Source: Phycisphaerales bacterium
Lineage (GTDB): Bacteria; Planctomycetota; Phycisphaerae; Phycisphaerales; UBA1924
Direction of reading: 5' to 3'
Assembly: GCA_022843045.1 (NCBI GenBank)
Contig: JALHOJ010000015.1
Coordinates: forward strand, 1-62,709
Length of the DNA: 62,709 nt
Shown piece after piece: positions 1-6,950 of this stretch; within the stretch, counting starts at the first letter, position 1; every line of letters starts with the position of its first letter. The notes beneath the pieces were generated by a model, which saw only the letters and a program-made list of their open reading frames with translations, had not been told where the DNA came from and did not search any database. Position numbers and translations under genes: made by a program.

Positions 1-547
1 AAGTCGTTGCTGGACCTGTTGTACGCATTGCGGCTTCGACCTGGGCCCAGAGATCCGCGGGCGAGTATGTGCGGGCTGCCTTGATGCGAAGAAAGGGCAT
101 CTGAGCGGCGGCCAGAGCCTCATTGACGAATGCGTCTCGCTCGCGGCGGTTCGCGGCGTCGTGAGACTTGTCGTCTAACTCGATCGCGAGCAGGGGGCGA
201 AGCGACTGTGGTTCCAGCAAGACGAAGTCCACGTGCTTGGAGGAGATGCGGTTGAAGTGAGACTGCCAGTTCTCAGTTCCCTTTCGCACGCTGATCAGGT
301 CGGCCACTCGAACCTTGACAGCCGGAAGGAATCGGCCTTGCAACGCGACAAGCAGTTGACGAAAGAACGCGGCCTCGCCAGGGGTCAGCAGGGAGTCCTT
401 CCGCGTGTACGGAAGTGGAGCTTGAGAAGCGGACAATGCAACCCGAAGCAGGTTCAATAGTTGGGGCCGGAAGAAGACGGCCGCGATCGCAGCAACGATG
501 ACAGCAAGAGCCACTACGGCAACCGCAATGATCATCGGCGTAGGCAT
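1..547 (-). CDS. Membrane-anchored DUF2726 protein, partial (C-terminus off left edge)
   Basis: This gene runs off the left edge, so about 182 codons are visible and the stop is missing. Reading from the ATG at 547, residues 3-24 form one hydrophobic helix (IIAVAVVALAVIVAAI). A DUF2726-type region follows: an LTPGEAAFFRQL segment, then HVDFVLLEP, LLAIELDDKSHD and MPFLRIKAARTYSP. The family resembles restriction-endonuclease-like folds, and the D...ELDDKSH...R pattern fits that fold, but catalysis is not established. The start is chosen because a -10 box (TACGTT) ends five bases upstream and no ribosome-binding site is present. It diverges from the M50 protease gene. DUF2726 is the firm part of the call; the cellular role is unknown. 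Confidence 0.75.
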   Translation of the reverse strand, partial: MPTPMIIAVAVVALAVIVAAIAAVFFRPQLLNLLRVALSASQAPLPYTRKDSLLTPGEAAFFRQLLVALQGRFLPAVKVRVADLISVRKGTENWQSHFNRISSKHVDFVLLEPQSLRPLLAIELDDKSHDAANRRERDAFVNEALAAAQMPFLRIKAARTYSPADLWAQVEAAMRTTGPATT

Positions 548-552
548 GCCAC

Positions 553-558
553 AACGTA
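553..558 (-). promoter_or_regulatory. -10 box, leaderless start of DUF2726 gene
   Basis: TACGTT on the minus strand with a 5-base gap to the ATG at 547. No Shine-Dalgarno lies between them, so the transcript should begin at or next to the start codon. Confidence 0.5.
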
Positions 559-594
559 GGACGTGCTCTTGTAGACCGCGCGGTGGTCAAGCAG

Positions 595-600
595 GCTACA
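595..600 (+). promoter_or_regulatory. -10 box for M50 protease gene
   Basis: TACATT lies 24 bases before the ATG at 625, and an AAGGAG ribosome-binding site sits at 612-617 with seven bases to the ATG. This gene is therefore of the leadered type, unlike its divergent neighbour. Confidence 0.4.
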
Positions 601-624
601 TTGCACCAACCCAAGGAGCCCTTC

Positions 625-1284
625 ATGCCCGGCAGTTGGTGGATGGCGGACGCGTGGGCGACGAGCCCTGCTTATCTCGTGTCGTGGATCGTGCTGGTGG
701 TCTTTTCGATCGTCGTGCACGAACTGGCCCACGGCTGGACCGCGATCAAGTGCGGGGATGATGTGCCGCTGCACTCGGGGCACATGACGATCAATCCGTT
801 CGTGCACATTCCGCCCTTCGCGTGGATCATGTTCCTGCTGGTGGGGATCACCTGGGGGTTGATGCCGACCAATCCCTCCAATTACAGACGCCGCTATGAC
901 GACGCTCTGGTCGCGTTTGCGGGGCCGGCGTCGAACCTTGTCCTTGCCGTGCTCTTCTCGCTCGCGGCGGTGCTGTGGGGCAAGTATGGCACGGGCGTGA
1001 TCAATCAGGAGTTCTATCAGAACATGGACAACTTCCTGACGCTGGGGACGGTCCTCAACGCGGTGTTGTTTCTGTTCAATCTCATTCCGGTGCCGCCGCT
1101 CGACGGCTCGCGCATCCTGGGCAACTTCGTCCCCGCGTTTGATCGGCTCTGGCAAGGGGAGCGTGGGCAGATCATCGTCATCGTCGTGTTCGTGGGCGTG
1201 TTTCTGGTCGCCGGGCGGATCGTCTGGGGGATCGGCGGCCTCGCGTCGGCCCTGTTGATTGACTTCTGGTCAACGTTCATCTGA
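625..1284 (+). CDS. Site-2 protease family (M50) membrane metallopeptidase
   Basis: A 219-residue polytopic membrane protein. The zinc-binding HEXXH motif is HELAH at residues 32-36 inside the first hydrophobic segment (WIVLVVFSIVVHELAHGW). The second M50 signature, NLIPVPPLDG, has its metal-ligand Asp at residue 160. Proteins of this size are the minimal, PDZ-less S2P/SpoIVFB-like group that cleave substrates within the membrane. The ATG at 625 is chosen over a GTG at 583 because AAGGAG lies just upstream. Substrate is unknown. The downstream apgM gene has its own promoter, so co-transcription is not required. Confidence 0.85.
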   Translation: MPGSWWMADAWATSPAYLVSWIVLVVFSIVVHELAHGWTAIKCGDDVPLHSGHMTINPFVHIPPFAWIMFLLVGITWGLMPTNPSNYRRRYDDALVAFAGPASNLVLAVLFSLAAVLWGKYGTGVINQEFYQNMDNFLTLGTVLNAVLFLFNLIPVPPLDGSRILGNFVPAFDRLWQGERGQIIVIVVFVGVFLVAGRIVWGIGGLASALLIDFWSTFI

Positions 1285-1324
1285 CGCCAGGCGGCTGATG
1301 TGGCGGGCGACGCAGTCGGATTGC

Positions 1325-1330
1325 TACGCT
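1325..1330 (+). promoter_or_regulatory. -10 box, leaderless start of apgM
   Basis: TACGCT followed by six bases and the ATG at 1337. No ribosome-binding site is visible. Confidence 0.5.
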
Positions 1331-1336
1331 CCTCGC

Positions 1337-2656
1337 ATGAAGTTCGTCGTGATCATCCCCGATGGCGGCGCGGACCTGCCGCTCGAGCAGTTGGGCGGGA
1401 AGACGCCGTTTGAGGTTGCGGAGATGCCGCACACGCGGGCGCTGGCGCGTTCTGGGCGGGTGGGCTGCGCGTGGACGACGCCCGAGGGGTTTGAGGCGGG
1501 GAGCGATGTGTGCTCGATGAGCCTCTTGGGGTATGACCCGGCGAGGTATCACACCGGGCGTGCGCCGCTGGAGGCTGCGGCGTTGGGGTTGCGGCTGTCG
1601 ACAACGGATTGGATTTTCAGGCTTAACTTCGTTACGACGGGCCTCGGGGAGGGCCGCGACAACGAACCCGCGAGCGCGGCGGGCAAGATGCTGGACCACA
1701 GCGCGGGGGCGATCACCGATGGCGAGGCTCGCGAGTTGCTTCGCGATCTGGTGGCCCACTGGCACGAGCGTGCGCCGGAACTTGTCCAGGGCATCGATCT
1801 GCATCCGGGTGTGAGCTATCGCAACATCATGGTCGATCACTCGGGGACAGACTATCGCGACCTGCTGACGACGCCGCCCCATGCGATTCCGGGCGAAGCG
1901 TGGCGATCGCACCTGCCCCGCAGCGCGATCACGGGCGAGAGCAACGCGGCGTCGGACAAGTTGCGAACGTTGATGGAACTATCCGCCGCGTTTCTGCCTT
2001 TGCATCGGGTGAACGTCGCTCGCAAAGCAGCAGGCAAGCGCATGGCGAACATGGCATGGCTCTGGGGCCAAGGCACCAAGCCCAGCGTGCCGAGTTTTCA
2101 GGAGCGATATGGCTTGCGCGGGGCGATGATCACGAGCGTGGACCTCCTGCGAGGCATCGCGGCGTACATCGGCTGGGAACGGATCGAAGTGCCTGGTCTG
2201 ACGAGCTATCACGACACCGACTACGCGGCTCAGGGGCGAGCGACGATCGACGCGCTCAGTCACTACGACGTGGTCTGCTGCCACGTCGAAGCGCCCGACG
2301 AAGCGAGCCATCAGGGCGACTGGAAGACCAAGGTCGCGAGCCTTGAGGCGATTGATCGGGAGATCGTGGGGCCGGTGCACGCGGAACTCGCAAAGCGCTT
2401 CGGCGATCCGGAGAAGGAGCCAGGCAAGAAGGGCTGGCGAGTGCTGATCATGCCCGATCACTTCACGCTCTGCAGCACGAAGAAGCACGATGCCACGCCC
2501 GTGCCATTCTTGATCGCGGGGGCGTGGATGCGGAGTCTTGTGCAGCGTGATTTCACTGAACTCGCCGCGCATGAGAGCGATCTCAAGATTGAAGATGGGC
2601 ACGAACTGATGGAGTACTTCCTGCGCGGGAATCGCGCGGATGTGCCGGCACGCTAA
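1337..2656 (+). CDS. apgM: 2,3-bisphosphoglycerate-independent phosphoglycerate mutase, archaeal type
   Basis: A 439-residue cytoplasmic protein of the alkaline-phosphatase superfamily, ApgM branch, interconverting 3- and 2-phosphoglycerate in glycolysis. The N-terminus MKFVVIIPDGGADLP contains the metal-binding Asp. GSDVCSMSLLGYDP carries the phosphoserine nucleophile. DHSGTDYRDLL and MPDHFTLCSTKKHDATPVPF are typical C-terminal metal-ligand blocks. Length fits the family (about 400-440). An in-frame upstream extension to 1259 overlaps the M50 gene and lacks similarity, so the ATG at 1337 is preferred, supported by the -10 box at 1325. It is convergent with the pilin-like gene, 52 bases away. 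Confidence 0.9.
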   Translation: MKFVVIIPDGGADLPLEQLGGKTPFEVAEMPHTRALARSGRVGCAWTTPEGFEAGSDVCSMSLLGYDPARYHTGRAPLEAAALGLRLSTTDWIFRLNFVTTGLGEGRDNEPASAAGKMLDHSAGAITDGEARELLRDLVAHWHERAPELVQGIDLHPGVSYRNIMVDHSGTDYRDLLTTPPHAIPGEAWRSHLPRSAITGESNAASDKLRTLMELSAAFLPLHRVNVARKAAGKRMANMAWLWGQGTKPSVPSFQERYGLRGAMITSVDLLRGIAAYIGWERIEVPGLTSYHDTDYAAQGRATIDALSHYDVVCCHVEAPDEASHQGDWKTKVASLEAIDREIVGPVHAELAKRFGDPEKEPGKKGWRVLIMPDHFTLCSTKKHDATPVPFLIAGAWMRSLVQRDFTELAAHESDLKIEDGHELMEYFLRGNRADVPAR

Positions 2657-2708
2657 GAACCGAGGGACGTACGCAGCTGGCGGAGCGACGACCAAGAATC
2701 CGCAACGG

Positions 2709-3629
2709 TTAGGGTGCTCCGACCGCTTTCTCCGGATTCGCATACAACGACGGCTTCCCGTACGCGTTCTCTTCCCGCACTTCATCGGGGCTGTTGCTGC
2801 CGCCAAGCCCACGCGGGAAGACCGCGCCGTCGATGCCGTCCGCGTGCCCGTCGGCAAACACGACATTCGCGCTTCCGGCGAGTTTGTCCGCGTTCGCCCC
2901 GCCCGAGCCCAGGCCCGGATGCCGATAGCCGATGCGTGAGTTCGCGGCACCGATCCGCGTGTCCCGCTGCCGGCCCGCGTAAAGCCCGTCTGCGACCGCG
3001 ATCAACTGGTACGGCCTCACAAACGCGGACAATCGCGTGTGCTTGATCGAGAGTCCGTTGGATCCAGGCCCATATCCGACGGACCCGGTGTAGTGCAGAT
3101 CCGGCTCAACCAAAGTCGAGCCGCCGATGGGATTAAGTGCGTTGATCCAGTACGCCACGCGCAGAATCTGATTGAACCCGCGATCTTCGATGAGCGTCGT
3201 GCCGAAACTACTGCCCGTGCGCACTGCGGGCCACTGCATCCAGCCGCGCGGGTTGTCGATGTTGTTGCCCGTCTGCCCGCTTGCCGCGACGCCTGCGACG
3301 TCCTTGGCTTCCGGACACACCAACGCGTTGCCGCGTTGCGCGTCACTGGAGGGCAGGTACCCATCACGATCGAGGATCGGCCCCCAACCTTCGAGTGGCA
3401 CGTTGTTGCCGTCGGTGCCCGTCATCGTGTAGGACGGAATCACGTACTCATTGTGATCGTTGTTGTAGAGCGTGAGCGCCTGCCCGATGCCGCGAAGGTT
3501 CGCGAGGCATGTCGTCGCTTTCGCGGTCTTGCGAGCAGCGCCCAGGGATGGAAGGAGGATCGCGATCAGCACCGCGATGACGGCGATGACCACCAGCAGC
3601 TCGATCAAAGTGAAGGCGCGGCGTGACAC
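2709..3629 (-). CDS. DUF1559-like pseudopilin with prepilin N-methylation signal
   Basis: A 306-residue protein beginning with a short basic leader and the prepilin signal RRAFTLIELLVVIAVIAVL; the conserved Glu is residue 9 of the GTG-initiated product. The N-terminal helix ends in LLPSLGAARKTAKATTCLANL, the form very common in planctomycete genomes, and the C-terminal part includes NVVFADGHADGI, typical of the DUF1559/H-X9-DG pseudopilins. Such proteins are processed by a prepilin peptidase and exported by type II or type IV pilus-like machinery; planctomycetes carry tens of copies. No secretion genes are adjacent. A -10 box (TATCAT) ends six bases before the GTG. Confidence 0.88.
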   Translation of the reverse strand: MSRRAFTLIELLVVIAVIAVLIAILLPSLGAARKTAKATTCLANLRGIGQALTLYNNDHNEYVIPSYTMTGTDGNNVPLEGWGPILDRDGYLPSSDAQRGNALVCPEAKDVAGVAASGQTGNNIDNPRGWMQWPAVRTGSSFGTTLIEDRGFNQILRVAYWINALNPIGGSTLVEPDLHYTGSVGYGPGSNGLSIKHTRLSAFVRPYQLIAVADGLYAGRQRDTRIGAANSRIGYRHPGLGSGGANADKLAGSANVVFADGHADGIDGAVFPRGLGGSNSPDEVREENAYGKPSLYANPEKAVGAP

Positions 3630-3635
3630 AAAGTA

Positions 3636-3641
3636 ATGATA
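3636..3641 (-). promoter_or_regulatory. -10 box, leaderless GTG start of pseudopilin gene
   Basis: TATCAT on the minus strand, six bases before the GTG start at 3629. It supports the GTG as the true start. Confidence 0.45.
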
Positions 3642-3693
3642 CTGCGACTGTCAATGCCTGATGCGATCTGTGCGTGTGGGAGCGATTGAAACT

Positions 3694-4545
3694 TCATCGC
3701 GGGAAGTCCGCCGACGCCCCAAGTTCTTCCCAGGCGGTCAACTCTGCGGTCGACGCCGCGTTGCGCTTCTTCGCCTTCTCAATCGCATACTTCCCGATGA
3801 CGAGGCGAGCGGGCGGCGTCGCGCTGCGTGATGCTTGCAGGATGGCGTGCGCGGCTCGCTGCGGATCGCCCGGCTGCTTCCCGTTCATCCTCGAAAGCAG
3901 CCCCGCGAACTGACCGCTGGTCCTTGCGTACGCGTCGATCGTTCGCGAACCCCTGTCGAGCGATCGCGCGATGAATTCCGTACGGAATGGGCCTGGCTGC
4001 ACCATCATCACCTTGATGCCCATGGGGGCAAGTTCGGACCGCAGCGACTCGCACATTCCTTCGAGTGCCCACTTCGCGGCTCCGTAAACGCCAAAGCCCG
4101 CGTAGTTGGCGATCGCCGCGGCGGCCGACATCGCGATGATCATGCCGGGAGTGCCCGTCGCAGCCCGCTCTCGCATGTGGGGGAGCATCGCCTGGGTCAG
4201 TTGCAAAGGCCCGAAGAAGTTGACGGCGAAGTTGCGGTCGATCTGAGTCTGGTCGCACTCTTCGACTGCGCCGATGAGACCGTACCCAGCGTTGTGCACC
4301 AGCACGTCGATGCCTTCGCGACCCAAGCGCGAATCCAAGGCGCCGTGCGCGCCCGCGAGCACAGACTCACGCGAGCCCACGTCGAGCGTGATCGCGTCGC
4401 AGTGTTCCGGGTACGCCCGGGTCAGTTCCGCGAGCGTCTCGGGATTGCGGGCGGTTGCGATCACCCGTTCGCCCGCCTCCAGAGCTGCTTGGGCCAACGT
4501 GCGACCGAAACCAGAAGAACAACCAGTGATGAGCCAAGTACGCAT
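3694..4545 (-). CDS. Short-chain dehydrogenase/reductase (SDR)
   Basis: A 283-residue classical SDR. The NAD(P)-binding TGCSSGFG starts near residue 7 and NAGYGLIG sits in the middle. The catalytic YxxxK is YGAAKWALEG, with a preceding Ser-containing stretch (IIAMSAAAAIA), followed by PGPFRTEF. TGCSSGFGR and the Glu-rich EECDQTQ segment resemble the oxidoreductases often annotated as retinol-dehydrogenase-like, but the substrate cannot be read from sequence. The start at 4545 has GGAG seven to eight bases upstream. It diverges from the PfkB-family kinase gene. Confidence 0.85.
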   Translation of the reverse strand: MRTWLITGCSSGFGRTLAQAALEAGERVIATARNPETLAELTRAYPEHCDAITLDVGSRESVLAGAHGALDSRLGREGIDVLVHNAGYGLIGAVEECDQTQIDRNFAVNFFGPLQLTQAMLPHMRERAATGTPGMIIAMSAAAAIANYAGFGVYGAAKWALEGMCESLRSELAPMGIKVMMVQPGPFRTEFIARSLDRGSRTIDAYARTSGQFAGLLSRMNGKQPGDPQRAAHAILQASRSATPPARLVIGKYAIEKAKKRNAASTAELTAWEELGASADFPR

Positions 4546-4667
4546 GAAGTCTCCGAATCTCGTGTGAACCCACCGGATTCGCTTCGTTCGGACGTTCGGA
4601 TGCTCACACGAGACCATCGCACTTATACCGCCCATGGCTTTCACGAGCGAGGACGCCCGAAACCCGC

Positions 4668-4673
4668 TACGTT
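4668..4673 (+). promoter_or_regulatory. -10 box, leaderless start of PfkB-family gene
   Basis: TACGTT, five bases before the ATG at 4679. This is the main reason to prefer 4679 over the in-frame ATG at 4634. Confidence 0.45.
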
Positions 4674-4678
4674 CAAGC

Positions 4679-5899
4679 ATGAACGCTCACCCGCATGAGG
4701 GAACGATCCTGCGATACCAGACCCGCAAGTCCGCCGCGGCGGAGGCCGCGCGGGTGCTGAGATCCGGCGCACGCCCCCGCGCTCTCGTCGGCTTTGATGG
4801 GTTTCTTGACGTGATCCTCCGCGCTGTCGACACTCGCGCGAGCATACGCACCGAGGACTTTACACCCATCGGCACCATCGGTGCGCTTTCGCACCGAATC
4901 GCCGCTGCTGCTGGGCGGAGTGCGAACATCGAACTCGTGGAAGTCGAGCGCCGATACGGCGGGAACGGCCCGCTGCTTGCCGGCTCGCTCGGAGCGTTGG
5001 GCGCTGGTGTGACGTACATCGGTTGCGTTGGTGAAGACGCTATGGAAGCCCCGCCCGGGCGCGTGCATGACGCGTTCACACCCTTTGCGAGTCGCTGCGA
5101 GCGCGTGCTCGCGGTCGCGCCGCCAGCCGTGACGCATGCGCTGGAGTTTGGCGACGGCAAGATCATGTTCAATATGCCGCAGGCGATTCAGGGTGTGACG
5201 TGGGCAACGTTGCTGCGTGATCTGAGTCGTGAGGCGATCATCGAGGCCGTACGCGGCGCGGACCTGATAGGTGTCGTCAATTGGTCGATCATGGCCGGCG
5301 TGGACACGATCCTGACGGGTCTGCGTGACGATGTGCTGACACACCTGAGCGCGGGCGCACCGCGTAAGCGGATGTTCATAGATCTCTCCGATCCCGCCAA
5401 ACGCACCCGCGCTGATCTGCGCCGAGTGCTCGATCTGCTCGCGTCGATCCAGTCGCGTGCGGATGTGACGCTGGGCCTGAATCTCTCCGAGGCGACACAG
5501 GTGGCCAGCTTGCTGGGCGCTTCGTGCGACGAGTCCATGCTCGATTCGATCCGCACCCTGCCCGATGGCTGCATCACTCTGGCGGCAGGCGTGCAAGAGC
5601 GACTCGGCCTCTCGTGTGTCGTCGTCCACCCCCGCCAAGGCGCGGCGGGTGCGACCGCAAGCCAGCGCATGTGGATCGACGGTCCGATGGTGCGCCAACC
5701 CAGGCTCTCCACCGGCGCTGGCGATCACTTCAACGGCGGCTTCGCGTTCGCACAGGCGACCGGTTGCTCGCTCGAAGCCTGCCTCGCGATGGGCGTTGGC
5801 GCGAGCGGCGCGTACGTTCGCGATGCGGGCTCGCCCGACGCGCAGCGACTCGCCGCGTTCCTCGACGACCTCCCAGAGCCATACGAAGGCGATTCGTAA
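4679..5899 (+). CDS. PfkB-family carbohydrate kinase
   Basis: A 406-residue ribokinase-fold kinase. ALVGFDGFLDVILRAVD is the N-terminal substrate-binding block, RRYGGNGPLLAGSLGALG is PfkB signature-1-like, and LSTGAGDHFNGGF is signature 2, with the anion hole and catalytic Asp in GAGDHF. The phosphoryl donor should be ATP; the sugar or nucleoside acceptor is not identifiable, and the family also contains inosine/guanosine kinases. The region 340-380 is where specificity would lie. It converges on argB with only 15 bases between the stops. Confidence 0.8.
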   Translation: MNAHPHEGTILRYQTRKSAAAEAARVLRSGARPRALVGFDGFLDVILRAVDTRASIRTEDFTPIGTIGALSHRIAAAAGRSANIELVEVERRYGGNGPLLAGSLGALGAGVTYIGCVGEDAMEAPPGRVHDAFTPFASRCERVLAVAPPAVTHALEFGDGKIMFNMPQAIQGVTWATLLRDLSREAIIEAVRGADLIGVVNWSIMAGVDTILTGLRDDVLTHLSAGAPRKRMFIDLSDPAKRTRADLRRVLDLLASIQSRADVTLGLNLSEATQVASLLGASCDESMLDSIRTLPDGCITLAAGVQERLGLSCVVVHPRQGAAGATASQRMWIDGPMVRQPRLSTGAGDHFNGGFAFAQATGCSLEACLAMGVGASGAYVRDAGSPDAQRLAAFLDDLPEPYEGDS

Positions 5900-5914
5900 G
5901 CCAGGCGAGACGAG

Positions 5915-6703
5915 TCAGCCAACGCGCGTGCCGACGGCTTCGCCCTTGGCCCAGCGTTCCAACGCGCTCGTGTCCGCGCCGGACATGATCGTCACCGACG
6001 CACCGATCACACGAGCAGTCTCGATCGCGGCTCGCACCTTGGGGATCATGCCGCCTGAAATCTCGCCCGATGCGATCATGCGTTCGATGCCTGCGTGGTC
6101 GAGCGCGGGCATGATCTGGCCGCGTGCGTCTTTCACTCCAGGCACGTCGGTGAGCAGCACCAGGGCTGAGGCGTTTAGAGCTTTCGCGAGCGCCGCAGCG
6201 GCGTCGTCGGCGTTGATGTTGAGCAACGCGCCCGCGTCGTCAATGCCGATGCTGCTGAGCACGGGCATGAAGCCGTCGTGAAGGAGCGTCGCGATCAACC
6301 GCCCCTGCGTCGAAGCGATGTCGACATCGCCGACGCTACCGGGATCAAACGAGAATCGCGTAGCCTTGAATGCTCGCACCGCGCCGCCATCGCCCAGGCA
6401 AAGTCCCACGGCAGCCCGAGTTCCCTCGGACGCACCGTTGATCGCGCCCACCAGCGACTTATTGACCGTTCCGGCGAGCACGCCCGCGATCACGTCCATC
6501 TGATCGGGCGGCGTGATGCGAATGCCTTCACGCCGCTCGGTGGGCATCGACAACTTTGCGAGCAGTCCATCCACCGCCTTGCCGCCGCCATGCACGAGGA
6601 CTACACCAGACTTGGCGTGCAGCGCGAGCAAGGCTCTCCAAAGCGCGGGCGCGGCACGCTGCTGCTCAAGCGCGACGCCGCCGATCTTGATCACGATGGG
6701 CAT
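5915..6703 (-). CDS. argB: Acetylglutamate kinase
   Basis: A 262-residue amino-acid-kinase-fold enzyme that phosphorylates N-acetyl-L-glutamate in arginine biosynthesis. MPIVIKIGG is the N-terminal lysine/glycine loop, VLVHGGGKAVDGLL the second glycine loop, and LLTDVPGV plus GGMIPKVRAA the nucleotide and substrate-binding segments. The protein is slightly shorter than many ArgB (about 290), lacking the N-terminal helix found in arginine-feedback-inhibited forms; that inference is tentative. The start is fixed by a -10 box (TACTCT) five bases upstream. No other arg genes are nearby. Confidence 0.85.
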   Translation of the reverse strand: MPIVIKIGGVALEQQRAAPALWRALLALHAKSGVVLVHGGGKAVDGLLAKLSMPTERREGIRITPPDQMDVIAGVLAGTVNKSLVGAINGASEGTRAAVGLCLGDGGAVRAFKATRFSFDPGSVGDVDIASTQGRLIATLLHDGFMPVLSSIGIDDAGALLNINADDAAAALAKALNASALVLLTDVPGVKDARGQIMPALDHAGIERMIASGEISGGMIPKVRAAIETARVIGASVTIMSGADTSALERWAKGEAVGTRVG

Positions 6704-6708
6704 GGGGG

Positions 6709-6714
6709 AGAGTA
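6709..6714 (-). promoter_or_regulatory. -10 box, leaderless start of argB
   Basis: TACTCT on the minus strand followed by five C residues and the ATG at 6703. Confidence 0.5.
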
Positions 6715-6892
6715 GGGGAGAAGTGCGAAACAGCGATGGTGCGACAGTGCGAAGGAGGGCAGCGATATGGCGATACAGGCAACTGAACGTTCGGGTGGCG
6801 TGCCAAGCACGTGGGCTTGTCAAGCTGTCGGACCTATGAGCGTGATCGCTCGCGGGAATGGAACGCGATCATCGGAGCGGTTGTATCGCTGC

Positions 6893-6928
6893 CAATGAAG
6901 AACGAGCCCCGACATCTGTCGAGGCTCG
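6893..6928 (-). terminator. Rho-independent terminator after S41 protease gene
   Basis: On the minus strand CGAGCCTCGACA and TGTCGGGGCTCG form a 12-bp stem (6903-6928, one G-T pair) followed by TTCTTCATT. It lies 23 bases beyond the stop of the protease gene and separates it from argB. Confidence 0.7.
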
Positions 6929-6950
6929 CAATCCAATCCTCGCTTTTCGT

